DNA from: JALORV01 sp963703945
GTDB lineage: Bacteria > Pseudomonadota > Gammaproteobacteria > Burkholderiales > Burkholderiaceae_F
Assembly: GCA_963703945.1 (NCBI GenBank)
Contig: CAVPGM010000025.1
Span: forward strand, 62,001 to 126,000
Reading direction: 5' to 3'
Length of the DNA stretch: 64,000 nt
Positions 55,384 through 64,000 of this stretch are shown here, piece after piece; within the stretch, counting starts at the first letter, position 1; each line of letters begins with the position of its first letter. Made by a program: the position numbers and the translations under genes. The notes below the pieces were generated by a model, which saw only the letters and a program-made list of their open reading frames with translations, was not told where the DNA came from and made no database searches.

Positions 55384-56019
55384 CTAGTCCTTCTCCTGCA
55401 GCTGAGGCTTCCACACGCGCAGCGCCCAGATCAGCAGCCCGATGACGAAGAGTGCAGACGGCGCGAGCAGCATCAGCCCGTTCGGCACGTACCAGCCGCC
55501 GTCCTTCACCAGCGGCAGTAGCGTAAAGCCGAAGACCTTGCCCGCCCCGAGCAGTTCTCGCGAGAGCGCGACCAGCATCAGCACCAGCGAATACCCGAGC
55601 CCGTTGCCGATGCCGTCGAGCAGCGATCGCCACGGCGGGTTCTGCATCGCGAAGCCTTCGGCCCGCCCCATCACGATGCAATTGGTGATGATCAGTCCGA
55701 CGAAGACCGACAGCTCGAGCGATAGCTCGTACAGCGTCGCCTTCAGGATCTGGTCGAACACGATGACGAGCGAGGCGATGATCGACAACTGGACGATGAT
55801 GCGGATGCTGCCCGGCGTGTAGTTGCGCACCAGGCTGACCGCCAGATTCGCGAGCGCCGTGACCAGCGTCACGCCGACTCCCATCACCAGCGCCTTGTCC
55901 ATCCGCGTGGTCACGGCGAGCGCCGAGCAGATGCCGAGCACCTGCACGCCGATCGGATTGTTGAGGATCAGCGGTTCGAGCAGCACCTTGCGGTCGCTGC
56001 CCAGCGGAATCGCGCTCAT
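55384..56019 (-). CDS. nqrD: Na+-translocating NADH:quinone reductase subunit D
   Basis: 211 residues with six membrane helices; ILNNPIGVQVLGICSALAVT and GLIITNCIVMGRAEGFAM carry the paired cysteines (ICSAL, TNCIV) that complete the iron site with NqrE. It overlaps the nqrC stop by four bases and ends seven bases before nqrE. Confidence 0.95.
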   Translation of the reverse strand: MSAIPLGSDRKVLLEPLILNNPIGVQVLGICSALAVTTRMDKALVMGVGVTLVTALANLAVSLVRNYTPGSIRIIVQLSIIASLVIVFDQILKATLYELSLELSVFVGLIITNCIVMGRAEGFAMQNPPWRSLLDGIGNGLGYSLVLMLVALSRELLGAGKVFGFTLLPLVKDGGWYVPNGLMLLAPSALFVIGLLIWALRVWKPQLQEKD

Positions 56020-56809
56020 GTCGTCGCCCCCTCCCTGAAGCGCCGAAGGAACTGGCCGTAGCCCTGGTCCGACAGCCAGAACTGCATCAGTCGCGTGATT
56101 GCGTTGCTCGTCACGGTGGCGCCCGACAGGCCGTCGACGCGCAGCGGATCTGCCTCCGGCGTCCCCGCCGCTCCCTTGATCACGGTGATGCGCGCATTCC
56201 ACTGCTCGTCGAAAACCTTGCGGCCGCGCCACAGCGCCTGCCACTTCGGGTTGCCGATCTCGCCGCCGAGGCCGGGCGTTTCCTTCTGGTCGTAGTAGGT
56301 AAGTCCACGCACGGTGTTGGTGTCGCGGTCGAGCGACAGGAAGCCGTAGATCGTGCCCCACATGCCGAGACCTTCGACCGCAATCACGATCTGGTCGACG
56401 GCATCGCCCTTCATGATGAAGTAGACGACCCCGAGGTTCGGCAGGCGGCCGATGCCGGCGTTGTTGGGAGGCGCCACGCGGCTGGTGGCCGGGTCGCCGC
56501 GCGCCTTGCGCTGGTCGTAGCCACGCGCATCGATCTTGTCCTTCAGGCACCAGTTCGCCGGTGCCGAGGTCGACCAGGCGCACCCGAATGCGCTCATCGA
56601 AAATGCGATTGACTTCCTGGATCGACACTTCGACGCCCGGCTCGAGCAGCCCGGCGGCGAGCAGCACGTTCTTTTCCATGTAGAGCCGCGCCGCCGCCGC
56701 CTGGCGTCGGCTGCAGGCTGACCGCCGCCACCGACACCAGCAGCGCGCAGACCACGCATACCGCGGTGGCGAAGATGATCGTGTAGCGCGTGCTGTCACG
56801 CTTCGTCAC
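56016..56809 (-). CDS. nqrC: Na+-translocating NADH:quinone reductase subunit C, frameshifted
   Basis: About 264 codons with two extra bases (near 56714 and 56546). An N-terminal membrane helix (YTIIFATAVCVVCALLVSVAAV) leads into the periplasmic FMN domain; DGLSGATVTS holds the Thr that carries covalent FMN. The GTG start overlaps the nqrB end. Confidence 0.9.
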
Positions 56810-58029
56810 GGCGCTTCCTCCGCGTGATGTTGGCCTTGACGAACGCGTAGTCGATCACCGGCGCCATCACGTTCATGAACAGGATCACCAGCATCATCGC
56901 CTCGGGGTACGCCGGGTTGACGATGCGGATCAGCACGACCAGCGCGCCGATCAGGAAGCCGTAGATCCACTTGCCGTTCTCGCTGAAGGGCGAAGTCACC
57001 GGGTCGGTCGCCATGAACGCGGTGCCGAACGCCCAGCCGCCGAGCACCATGTGCCACCAGAACGGCACGGCGAACCACGGGTTGGTGGCCGACCCGATCG
57101 CGTTGAACACGAGCGTCATCGCGATAGTGCCGAGCGCCACCGCGACCATCGTGCGCCACGACCCCACCTTGGTGACCGCGATGATGATGGCGCCGATCAG
57201 GCAGGCGAGCGCCGAGGTCTCGCCCATCGATCCGGGTTCGAGCCCGATGAAGGCGTTCCACCACGAGAACCCGGCCTGCTCGAACGGCTGTGTCATCACG
57301 CGCATCTGCCCGAGCAGCGTCGCACCCGAAAAGCCGTCGACCGCTGCGCCAGCCGGTACCGCGGTCCACACCTTGTCGCCGGAGATGTCGCCGGGATAGG
57401 CGAAGAACAGGAATGCGCGCGCCGCCAGCGCCGGGTTGATGAAGTTCATGCCGGTGCCGCCGAAGACTTCCTTCGCGATCACGACGCCGAAGCTGATTCC
57501 CAGCGCCGCCTGCCACAGCGGCGTCGTCGGCGGCAGGATCAGCGGAAACAGGATGCCGGTGACGAAGAAGCCTTCGTTGACCTCGACCTTGCGCACGATC
57601 GCGAACAGCACTTCCCAGCGCAGTCCGACGACCATCGTCACGACGTAGAGCGGCAGGAAGTACAGCGCGCCGTGAACAAGATTGGCAAGTGCGTTCGACG
57701 GCGAATAGCCGACGCCGAGCGCGCCGGATCACCGCATGGCGCCAACCCTCGAGTTGTGCCGCCCGCGCCGGATCGATCGCCAGGTTGGCCTGCAACCCGG
57801 TGTTGCAGCATCGCCATGAAGACGCATGGCAGCGTCGCGATGACGACCGTCATCATCATGCGCTTCAGGTCGATCGCGTCGCGCACGTGAGAGCCGGTCG
57901 TCGTGACCGACGGCGGCGAGTAGAAGAACGTGTCCATCGCCTCCCAGAGCGGGATGCCATCGATGCAGCCGGCCGCCCTTCCCGAAGGTCCGGCGCAATG
58001 CGGTCGAGTCGTTGCCGCAGCCAGCGCAT
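56796..58029 (-). CDS. nqrB: Na+-translocating NADH:quinone reductase subunit B, frameshifted
   Basis: About 410 codons; the C-terminal 281 read in one frame, the N-terminal third switches frame four times, each repaired by removing one base. Landmarks are AMDTFFYSPPSVTTTGSHVRDAIDLKRMM, NTGLQANLAI and DGFSGATLLGQMR, where the Thr of SGAT carries FMN; the quinone site is also in this subunit. Its ATG overlaps the nqrA stop (TGATG). Confidence 0.92.
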
Positions 58030-59376
58030 CAGTGCTCTTTCTCGATCCGGTCAAGCGCGGCGCGCAGCAGCGGCCCGTAGTCGGTCTTGCCCGGACAGAC
58101 GTAGGTGCAAAGCGCCACGTCGTCCTCGTCGAGTTCGAGCGCGCCGAGTTCGGCGGCACGCTGGTCGTCGCCGATGATCAGCGCGCGCAGCAGGAAGGTC
58201 GGCAACATGTCGAACGGCATCACGCGTTCGTAGCTGCCGATCGGCACCATCGCGCGCGGCGAGCCGTTGGTGCTGGTGGAAAGCGCGAAGCGATGGGCTT
58301 TGCGGAACGCGCCGACCACGGTCCCGGTCACCGAGAATTTCTCGCCGCCCGGCGCGATGTAGCCGAACATCTCGCGTTCTCCACCTTCCGGAACCACGCT
58401 GATCTGCAGGTGATGCCGTCCGAGAAACGCATCGGCCGGGCAAGTGCGTGCGCGCCCATCGAGCACCGAACCCGAGATCACCCGTTGCTGCCCCGGATGC
58501 AGTTCGCCGTCGGCCAGTTCATCGAGCGATGCGCCAACACGAGTGCGCAGCAGCCGGGGCTTGCGCACTCCCGGGCCCGCGAGGGATACCACCGCTCGAC
58601 GTCGATCAGGCCGGTCGTCAGCAGGCGACCAATCGCCTGGACGTCCTGGTAGCCGATGGTCCACACGCTCCGATGCAGACTGACCGGCAGCAGGCGATGT
58701 ACGTGCCAGCCTGCGTTGCCGCTCGGATGAGGACCGGCGAACTCGACCACCCGCGCGTCCTGCGGCGCCATCGACCCGCATGCCCTCCGCGATGCACACA
58801 AACACTGTCCGCGCAACACGCGGCCAACCCGGCCAGTCCGGTCTCGAAATCCGACTCGCGACCGGCCAGGGCCTTTGCTGGCGGCACCGCATGCGGCCGC
58901 GTGTCGGTTGCTGTGACGAAGATGGCCGCCGGCTGGTCCGTCGGCGACGGCACGCGCGAAAACGGGCGCGTGCGCAGTGCGGTCCACAACCCGGATTCGA
59001 GCAGCAGCGCGCGCACCGCCGCGCCATCGAGCGCCGACACCGGTCGGCCGCTGAAGCATTTCAGCATTGCCTGCGGCACCGATTCGTCGACGGCGATGAC
59101 GACTGAGACCAGGGCACGACGCTCGCCCCGATGAATTGCGCTGATGGTGCCGCCGGCCGGCGCCGTATACAGCACGCCGGGGTGCCGCTTGTCCTCGAAT
59201 ATTGCTTGCCCGAGCGCGACCCGATCGCCGACCTCGACCTTCAGGGCCGGCCTAAGGCCGGGAAAGTCGGATCCCAGGACCGCGACGGTCGACACCGGGC
59301 GCGCCGCTTCGACCGAGGCCGCCGGCGCGCCGGCCAACGGCAGATCGAGTCCCTTGCTCGAACGCACCACGGTCAT
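58029..59376 (-). CDS. nqrA: Na+-translocating NADH:quinone reductase subunit A, frameshifted
   Basis: About 448 codons in at least three frames. The N-terminal half (SKGLDLPLAGAP, VLGSDFPGLRPALKVEVGDRVALGQAIFEDKRHPGVLYTAPAGGT) and the C-terminal half (MFGYIAPGGEKFSVTGTVVGAF, DDVALCTYVCPGKTDYGPLLR) are typical NqrA. It is a soluble subunit on the cytoplasmic side. It is the first gene of the operon, transcribed away from the cyclic-nucleotide-binding gene. Confidence 0.92.
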
Positions 59377-59551
59377 CGCCGTCCACCTTCTCTCGTGGCG
59401 TCGCACCCAAACTCTGCATAATCCGCGTGGGGCGACCTTAGGGGGTCCTGCTCGACGCAACTTGACGGCCGTCAACGCGCGGCCCGACGTCGGGGCGCAG
59501 CCTATTACGCTCGGATCGCATATTGTCCTGACACTGCAGGAACACCCATCG

Positions 59552-60034
59552 ATGACCGCCGAAACGTCCATTCAGGCGCTGCTTTCGCGCCACCCGTTCG
59601 CTCACGGCTTTGCGCCGCCGATCGTCGAGCAGTTGGCGGCACTGGCCAGAAGAGTCGGCTTCGAGCCGAACCAGGTGATCTTCCGCGAAGGCGACGACAT
59701 TGGCGACTTCTTCCTGATCGTCAGCGGACGCGTCGCGCTCGAGATCGTGTCCGACGGGATTGCGCACCGCGTGCACACATTGAGCCCCGGCGATGAACTC
59801 GGCTGGTCTGCGGTCCTGATGGGTCAGGGCAAGTACTTCCAGGCGCGCTCGCTCGAGCGCGTCGAGGCGCTCGCTTTTGCAGGCGCGGGCCTGCTGGCGC
59901 TGTGCGAGCGCGATCCGAAGTTTGGTTACACAGTAATGCATCGCCTGCTCGCCGTTGTTGCCGAACGACTGCAGGCGACCCGTCTGCAACTGCTCGACAT
60001 GTACTGGCCGGTCGCGCACAAGGCCGGCGCCTGA
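59552..60034 (+). CDS. cyclic nucleotide-binding domain protein without DNA-binding domain
   Basis: 160 residues consisting of one cNMP-type beta-roll (PNQVIFREGDDIGDFFLIVSGRVALEI, then LSPGDELGWSAVLM and a helix). No helix-turn-helix follows, so it is not a Crp/Fnr transcription factor. The classical phosphate-binding Arg-Thr/Ser pair is not obvious. It is divergent from nqrA and may be a small effector sensor. AGGA is somewhat far (about 12 bases) from the ATG. Confidence 0.75.
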   Translation: MTAETSIQALLSRHPFAHGFAPPIVEQLAALARRVGFEPNQVIFREGDDIGDFFLIVSGRVALEIVSDGIAHRVHTLSPGDELGWSAVLMGQGKYFQARSLERVEALAFAGAGLLALCERDPKFGYTVMHRLLAVVAERLQATRLQLLDMYWPVAHKAGA

Positions 60035-60215
60035 CACAGCGGAACTTGCGACACACCACCGACGGCCCGCGCACTGCGTCTGGGGCTGCCACGCTCGTCT
60101 GGACCGATGCGCAAGACTGTGGCACCGTCGCGGTCGCGCTCGGCGGCCGCCTTCGACATGTGGCACGGGTGAACACCGAAATGTGACAGAGATTCTGAGA
60201 TAGGTTCTAGCCGCG

Positions 60216-61160
60216 ATGCGCATCACCAGTCCTCCCCTCGTCCCGCCACCTCCGGTCATTCCTCCCGGTTCCCTGGCCGCGTGGGCCATCGCGTGCCGGC
60301 TGCCCAGCCTGCTGGTCGCGATCAGTCCGGTGATCGTCGGAACGGCACTCGCGTGGACGCGAACCGGCCAGTTCTCCGCTCTGACCATGGCGCTGGCGCT
60401 GGTCGCCGCAGTGCTGCTGCAGATCGTGTCGAATCTGCAGAACGACGTCGGTTACACGACGCGCGGCGCCGAGCAGCACGGCGACCGCGTCGGACTGCCG
60501 CGTGCCACGGCACGTGGCTGGCTGGCCGTCCGCCAGGTCCGCGCGGCCATCGCGGCGTGCTCGCTGCTGACCCTGCTGCTTGGACTACCGCTGGTGATGG
60601 CGCATGGCTGGCCGGTGCTGGCCATGGGACTGGCCTCCTTGGCGGCCGCGCTGGCTTACATGGGCGGGCCGCGGCCGATTGCCTACACGCCGCTGGGCGA
60701 GGCAGTGGTGTTCGTGTTCTTCGGTCTGGTCGCGGTGACCGGCTCCGATTTCATCCAGACGGGCAGCGTCGGCGCCACGACCGGGCTGGCGGCCGTGGCG
60801 CTGGGCGCACTCGCGGCCGCTGCGCTCGCGGTCAACAACCATCGCGACATCCCCCACGACCGTCGCGTCGGCCGCCGGACGTTTGCGGTGATCTTCGGGC
60901 CGGACGCATCGCGGGCCATGTATGCGGCCAGCCTGATCGCCGCGTTCGTCCTGCTCCTGCCGATGGCCTGGATCGAATCCAACGCTGCTGTGCTGCTGCC
61001 GCTGCTGCTGGCTCCGAAGGCGCACAACCTGCAGCGCGATTTCTCGCGGTGCGCGCCGGGAGCGGCATTCAATGCGATCCTCTTGCGCACGTTCAAGCTG
61101 GAACTCGCATTCGCGGCACTGCTCGCGGCCGGCGTCATCGGCGGTCACCTGCTTGGTTAA
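60216..61160 (+). CDS. menA: 1,4-dihydroxy-2-naphthoate polyprenyltransferase (MenA/UbiA superfamily)
   Basis: 314 residues with eight or nine membrane helices and the two Asp-rich prenyl-diphosphate motifs of the MenA branch: QNDVGYTTRGAEQHGDRVG (first) and NNHRDIPHDRRVGRRT (second). It would attach the isoprenoid tail in menaquinone synthesis. Other UbiA-family functions are possible, but the NN.RDI..D...G.RT pattern favours MenA. Its presence beside nqr suggests the cell uses a naphthoquinone in anaerobic electron transfer. Confidence 0.8.
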   Translation: MRITSPPLVPPPPVIPPGSLAAWAIACRLPSLLVAISPVIVGTALAWTRTGQFSALTMALALVAAVLLQIVSNLQNDVGYTTRGAEQHGDRVGLPRATARGWLAVRQVRAAIAACSLLTLLLGLPLVMAHGWPVLAMGLASLAAALAYMGGPRPIAYTPLGEAVVFVFFGLVAVTGSDFIQTGSVGATTGLAAVALGALAAAALAVNNHRDIPHDRRVGRRTFAVIFGPDASRAMYAASLIAAFVLLLPMAWIESNAAVLLPLLLAPKAHNLQRDFSRCAPGAAFNAILLRTFKLELAFAALLAAGVIGGHLLG

Positions 61161-61209
61161 GACCGCGCGAATGCGGGAACAGCGGCGTTCCGGCGAACGC
61201 CGTGCAACG

Positions 61210-61797
61210 TCAGCGTGGGGCGTCGAGCGATGCCGCTCGCAACGACGACGTCAGGGCGAGCGAGGATGCCGAAGGCAGCGGACCGTCCTGTGCCAGCTGG
61301 ACCACCGCAACGTCCCAGCCCGCCTTGATGACCTTCGTCACCGCGCGTCGCTTCATCGACGCAGAACGCACGAAATAGAACTTCCGCCCCGGCATCGCCG
61401 ATAGCCTGAAGAGCACGCGGCGCATCTGCGCATCGATCGCGCCGACCGGCTCCGTCGCCGCGTTGACTTCGGCACAGATCGCCACGGCATCGCCATCGCG
61501 CCCAACCAGCTGCGACACGTCCGCGCCGCCCGAGCGCGGCTTCAGCTGCCATTGGATCGACGCCGCCGCGACGCCATGTGCCACCAGCCATTCGGCGGCA
61601 AGAACGAGCAGGTGGTCGCGCTGGATCTCGTTGAAGTCGTCGAGGGCCTGTCTGCGCAGCGACTGCAGGCGCGCCAGCGCATCCTCGATGCTGTCGACGG
61701 GCACCGAACTCAGGCGTTGCAGCGCCTGCAGCCGTCGCTGGACATCGGCGAGCAGGTCGTGGCGGGCCTGTTGGAAGGGTTCGCGGTTCGACATCAA
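61210..61797 (-). CDS. unknown protein with N-terminal coiled coil
   Basis: 195 residues. The first 60 are helical and charged (ARHDLLADVQRRLQALQRL), the rest is a compact domain with VAICAEVNAATEPVGAIDAQMRRVLFRLSAMPGRKFYFVRSASMKRRAVTKV, which has the alternating strands of a restriction-endonuclease-like fold but no clear catalytic set. I do not recognise the family. It converges on menA, with 49 bases between stops. Confidence 0.6.
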   Translation of the reverse strand: MMSNREPFQQARHDLLADVQRRLQALQRLSSVPVDSIEDALARLQSLRRQALDDFNEIQRDHLLVLAAEWLVAHGVAAASIQWQLKPRSGGADVSQLVGRDGDAVAICAEVNAATEPVGAIDAQMRRVLFRLSAMPGRKFYFVRSASMKRRAVTKVIKAGWDVAVVQLAQDGPLPSASSLALTSSLRAASLDAPR

Positions 61798-62011
61798 GGA
61801 TGTGGTGCTACCGGGTTTGTCGGGTCGGTGACGCCCGCACTATCTCGGTAGGGCGCGGATGTTGGACGCAAGTTAATGGCTTTTCTGGCGCGCGCGTAGG
61901 CCCGCGACTCGCATATCTCAGGCATCCGGGATCAGCCGAGTGGACGGTGCACGGCCCACGCAATTTGCCGAACCACGCATCGCTATCGCTCCGACATCGA
62001 TGGAACGACGG

Positions 62012-64000
62012 CTACGCGACTGCCTGTTTGTCGGTAGACAGGGGTTCGCTGCTGGTCGCCGGGCGTCGAGACTTGCGGAACTCCGACCACCAGGTCGCCG
62101 CATCGAGCTGTGTCCACGCCAGACGGCTCGCCAGCCGGTCGAGCGCTTCGACGACGGCTTCAGCGCTGCGCGGCCGGCGGTTGCGGTCCTTCTCGAGGCA
62201 CGCTGCGATCAGTGCGTCGAGTCCCTCCGGGACTTCGACTCCGGCATCACGCACCCGCGGCGCCGGTGCATGCAGCACCTGGTTGCTGATCGCGAGGCTG
62301 TCATCGCCGTCGAAGATCGGGCGGCCCGTCAACAGGAAGTAGCCGACAGCGCCGAGCGCGTAGATGTCCGAGCGCGCGTCGACATCCGGAGGGATTCAGC
62401 AGCCGTTCCGGCGCCATGTAGCGCGGCGTGCCGACGATCTTCAGCTGCTTGGTGATGTCGCGCGTGTCGGCACGCTCGAGGTTCTTCACCAGACCGAAGT
62501 CGAGCAGCTTGACGACGTCGTCCTCGCCGCGCCGGCACAGCATGACGTTCTCCGGCTTCACGTCGCGATGGATCAGGCCGCGCTCGTGCGCTTCGCGCAG
62601 CGCGGCAGCCACCTGCCGCAGGATGTGGATCACGCGACCCGGCGGCACGCGCCCGGAGTGCTCGACCAGCTCGGCGAGCGTGACGCCGTCGAGATACTCC
62701 ATCACGTAGTACGGCTGGCCCTCGCGCGTGCGGCCGAAGTCGTAGATCTCGACGGTGTTCGGATGCCGCAGCTGGCTCGCCAGCTGCACCTCGCGCTCGA
62801 AGCGGTGCACGAATTCGTCGGTCGCGACGTGCTTCTTCAGGATCTTGATCGCGGTCGGTCGCTTCAGCAGCGCGTGGCGCGCGAGATAGATCGTCGCCAT
62901 CCCGCCCTCGCTGATGCGGCGCTCGAGCGTGTAGGCGCCGAGCCGCTGCACGCCGGCCGAACTGGCGGCTCAGTCGCGCCAGCAGGAAGGCCGACATGAA
63001 CGCCGCGACCAGCGTCAGCGCGACGATGCCGCCGATGACCGACGAGGCTGATCGTCAGGTAGCGCAGCGTCGCGAAGGCCTCGGCGGCGGAAATCTCCGC
63101 GACCACGCCGAAGTCGTAGGCCGGCAGCCAGTCGCCAGGCGCCGATCACTTCGGTGCCGCGATAGCCGCGGTACGGCGTCGCGATGACGCCGCGCCGGTC
63201 GATCTCGGCGGTCTTGTCGCGCGCGGCGATCGCCAGCGCGGCCGCCTGCGTCAGCGGCCGCGCGGCCGGCTCCAGCTTCGGCGCATTTCCGCCGACCCGC
63301 TCGCCGCCCGGATCGCGCACATGAATAGCAGGCGATCGCCGGCAGTCGACGTCGGACTGCGCGTCGGCACGCCCTCCGTCCGGCGACTCGGCGAGCCGGC
63401 TGGAGGTCAGCATCAGTCCGTCGTCGCCGAACGCGTAGGCCTCGCCGGTGTTCGCCCGGCCGTGCGGCCGAGAAGATCGTTTCGAGTTCGCGATCGGTCG
63501 CGACGCCCATCGCGAGCGCGGCCACCGGCGCACCGTCGCCGATGCGGATCGGCGCGATGAACCACGCCACCGGTCGCAGCGCGCCATCAGCGCCGCGCAC
63601 CGACAGTTCCGCTTCGTCGGATACGGCCGCACGAACTGCGGCTGGCCCTCGAATACGCGGTCGAGCCGCTCGCGGAACACACCAGAACGAATGCGCTGGC
63701 CGCAGCGCAAGCGGGTCCTTCGACGACAGCACCCGACCGTCGCGATCAAGAATGCGGAAAGCGACCACGCCCGAGGTCGACAGCCGCGACTGCACTTCGG
63801 CGCTCAGGCGTTCGGCCTCCTGCGTGCAGCGGCCGGGCTCGGTCAGCGCGCCGCGGCGGTCGGCGACGAACTGCGTCGCCTGCGCCACCACCGTCGGATT
63901 GCGCGCCGCGCGCTGCGACCTCGGCCATGTGCTCGTAGAGCCCAGACGTCGAGCCCCTTGACCACGGTGCCCGAGCAGCGCCTCCAGGCTGGCGACGCGC
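62012..64000 (-). CDS. membrane Ser/Thr protein kinase with periplasmic sensor domain, frameshifted, 5' end cut
   Basis: Composite of at least 660 codons in frames that switch several times; the N-terminus lies beyond the window. A dCache/PAS-like extracytoplasmic region (VVAFRILDRDGRVLSS, VAWFIAPIRIGDGAPVAALAMGV) is followed by a membrane helix (near 63010), then a kinase domain: ISEGGMATIYLA, AIKILKK, HRDVKPENVML, DFGLVK, GTPRYMAPE and the C-lobe MTGRPIFDGDDSLA. All catalytic residues are present. It should phosphorylate unknown targets in response to a periplasmic signal. The gene ends with a short tail at 62012. Confidence 0.83.

Noticed and set aside
53652..55445. 597-codon plus-strand open frame
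   Set aside because: Antisense shadow of nqrF and nqrE, whose minus-strand products carry complete cofactor motifs.
54762..59376. RNF complex instead of NQR
   Set aside because: NqrA and an NqrF with ferredoxin, FAD and NADH domains are present and RnfB/RnfC ferredoxin clusters are absent; NqrM also supports NQR.
59552..60034. Crp/Fnr transcription factor controlling the cluster
   Set aside because: The protein ends after the nucleotide-binding beta-roll and has no helix-turn-helix.

Overview
The window is high-GC DNA with dense, tightly overlapping operons. The gene families (YaeQ, DUF3014, a Bug-type solute receptor, a CcmABCDEFGHI set, Nqr with NqrM) point to a betaproteobacterium of Burkholderiales/Rhodocyclales type; no rRNA or tRNA was recognised, so this is inferred from gene content only. 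Genes between about 28-48 kb and 52-64 kb are full of single-base frame changes, mostly one extra G or C, while 1-26 kb reads cleanly. I treat the broken conserved genes as real genes carrying probable sequence errors and give composite spans.

Layout. 1-3.3 kb (minus): a di-heme cytochrome c peroxidase/MauG-type protein, an outer-membrane barrel, an FMN-binding protein and the start of an ApbE flavin transferase, divergent from feoA-feoB (3.5-5.7 kb, plus) across an AT-rich Fur-like site. 5.8-13.3 kb: catalase, small membrane and redox genes, a DHA2 efflux pump, OsmC, and a TetR gene followed by what looks like the deletion scar of an RND efflux operon. 13.3-23.2 kb: housekeeping and hypothetical genes (YaeQ, GNAT, DUF3014, DapA-like, hydroxyacid dehydrogenase, TPR lipoprotein, rhodanese, DUF488, an orphan Pvc16/DUF4255-like protein, VOC protein, lipoproteins). 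23.3-25.8 kb: a sulfur module (split YeeE/YedE transporter and tandem rhodanese) flanked by two 16-bp CsoR/CstR-type operators.

25.8-45.2 kb (all minus) is the most striking part. In transcription order it holds an outer-surface decaheme OmcA/MtrC lipoprotein with a collagen-like stalk, a secreted helix-hairpin-helix protein with an in-frame stop, a second OmcA/MtrC decaheme lipoprotein, a decaheme DmsE/MtrA periplasmic cytochrome, an MtrB/PioB barrel, the full ccmABCDEFGHI operon, an octaheme nitrite reductase with a CXXCK catalytic heme, and a second CcmI-like protein. Together these form an extracellular electron-transfer conduit plus the machinery that attaches its hemes.

45.9-51.4 kb (plus): a DctPQM TRAP transporter, an FMN alpha-hydroxyacid oxidase and a Bug receptor, a plausible organic-acid uptake and oxidation unit. 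51.5-59.4 kb (minus): nqrABCDEF, a CBS protein, a lipoprotein ApbE, a 271-bp terminal-inverted-repeat element, and nqrM. 59.5-64 kb: a cyclic-nucleotide-binding protein, a MenA-type prenyltransferase, an unknown protein, and a membrane Ser/Thr kinase cut by the window edge. The recurring theme is electron flow outside the cytoplasm: hemes, covalent flavins (two ApbE genes and three FMN acceptors), quinone synthesis and Na+-NQR.
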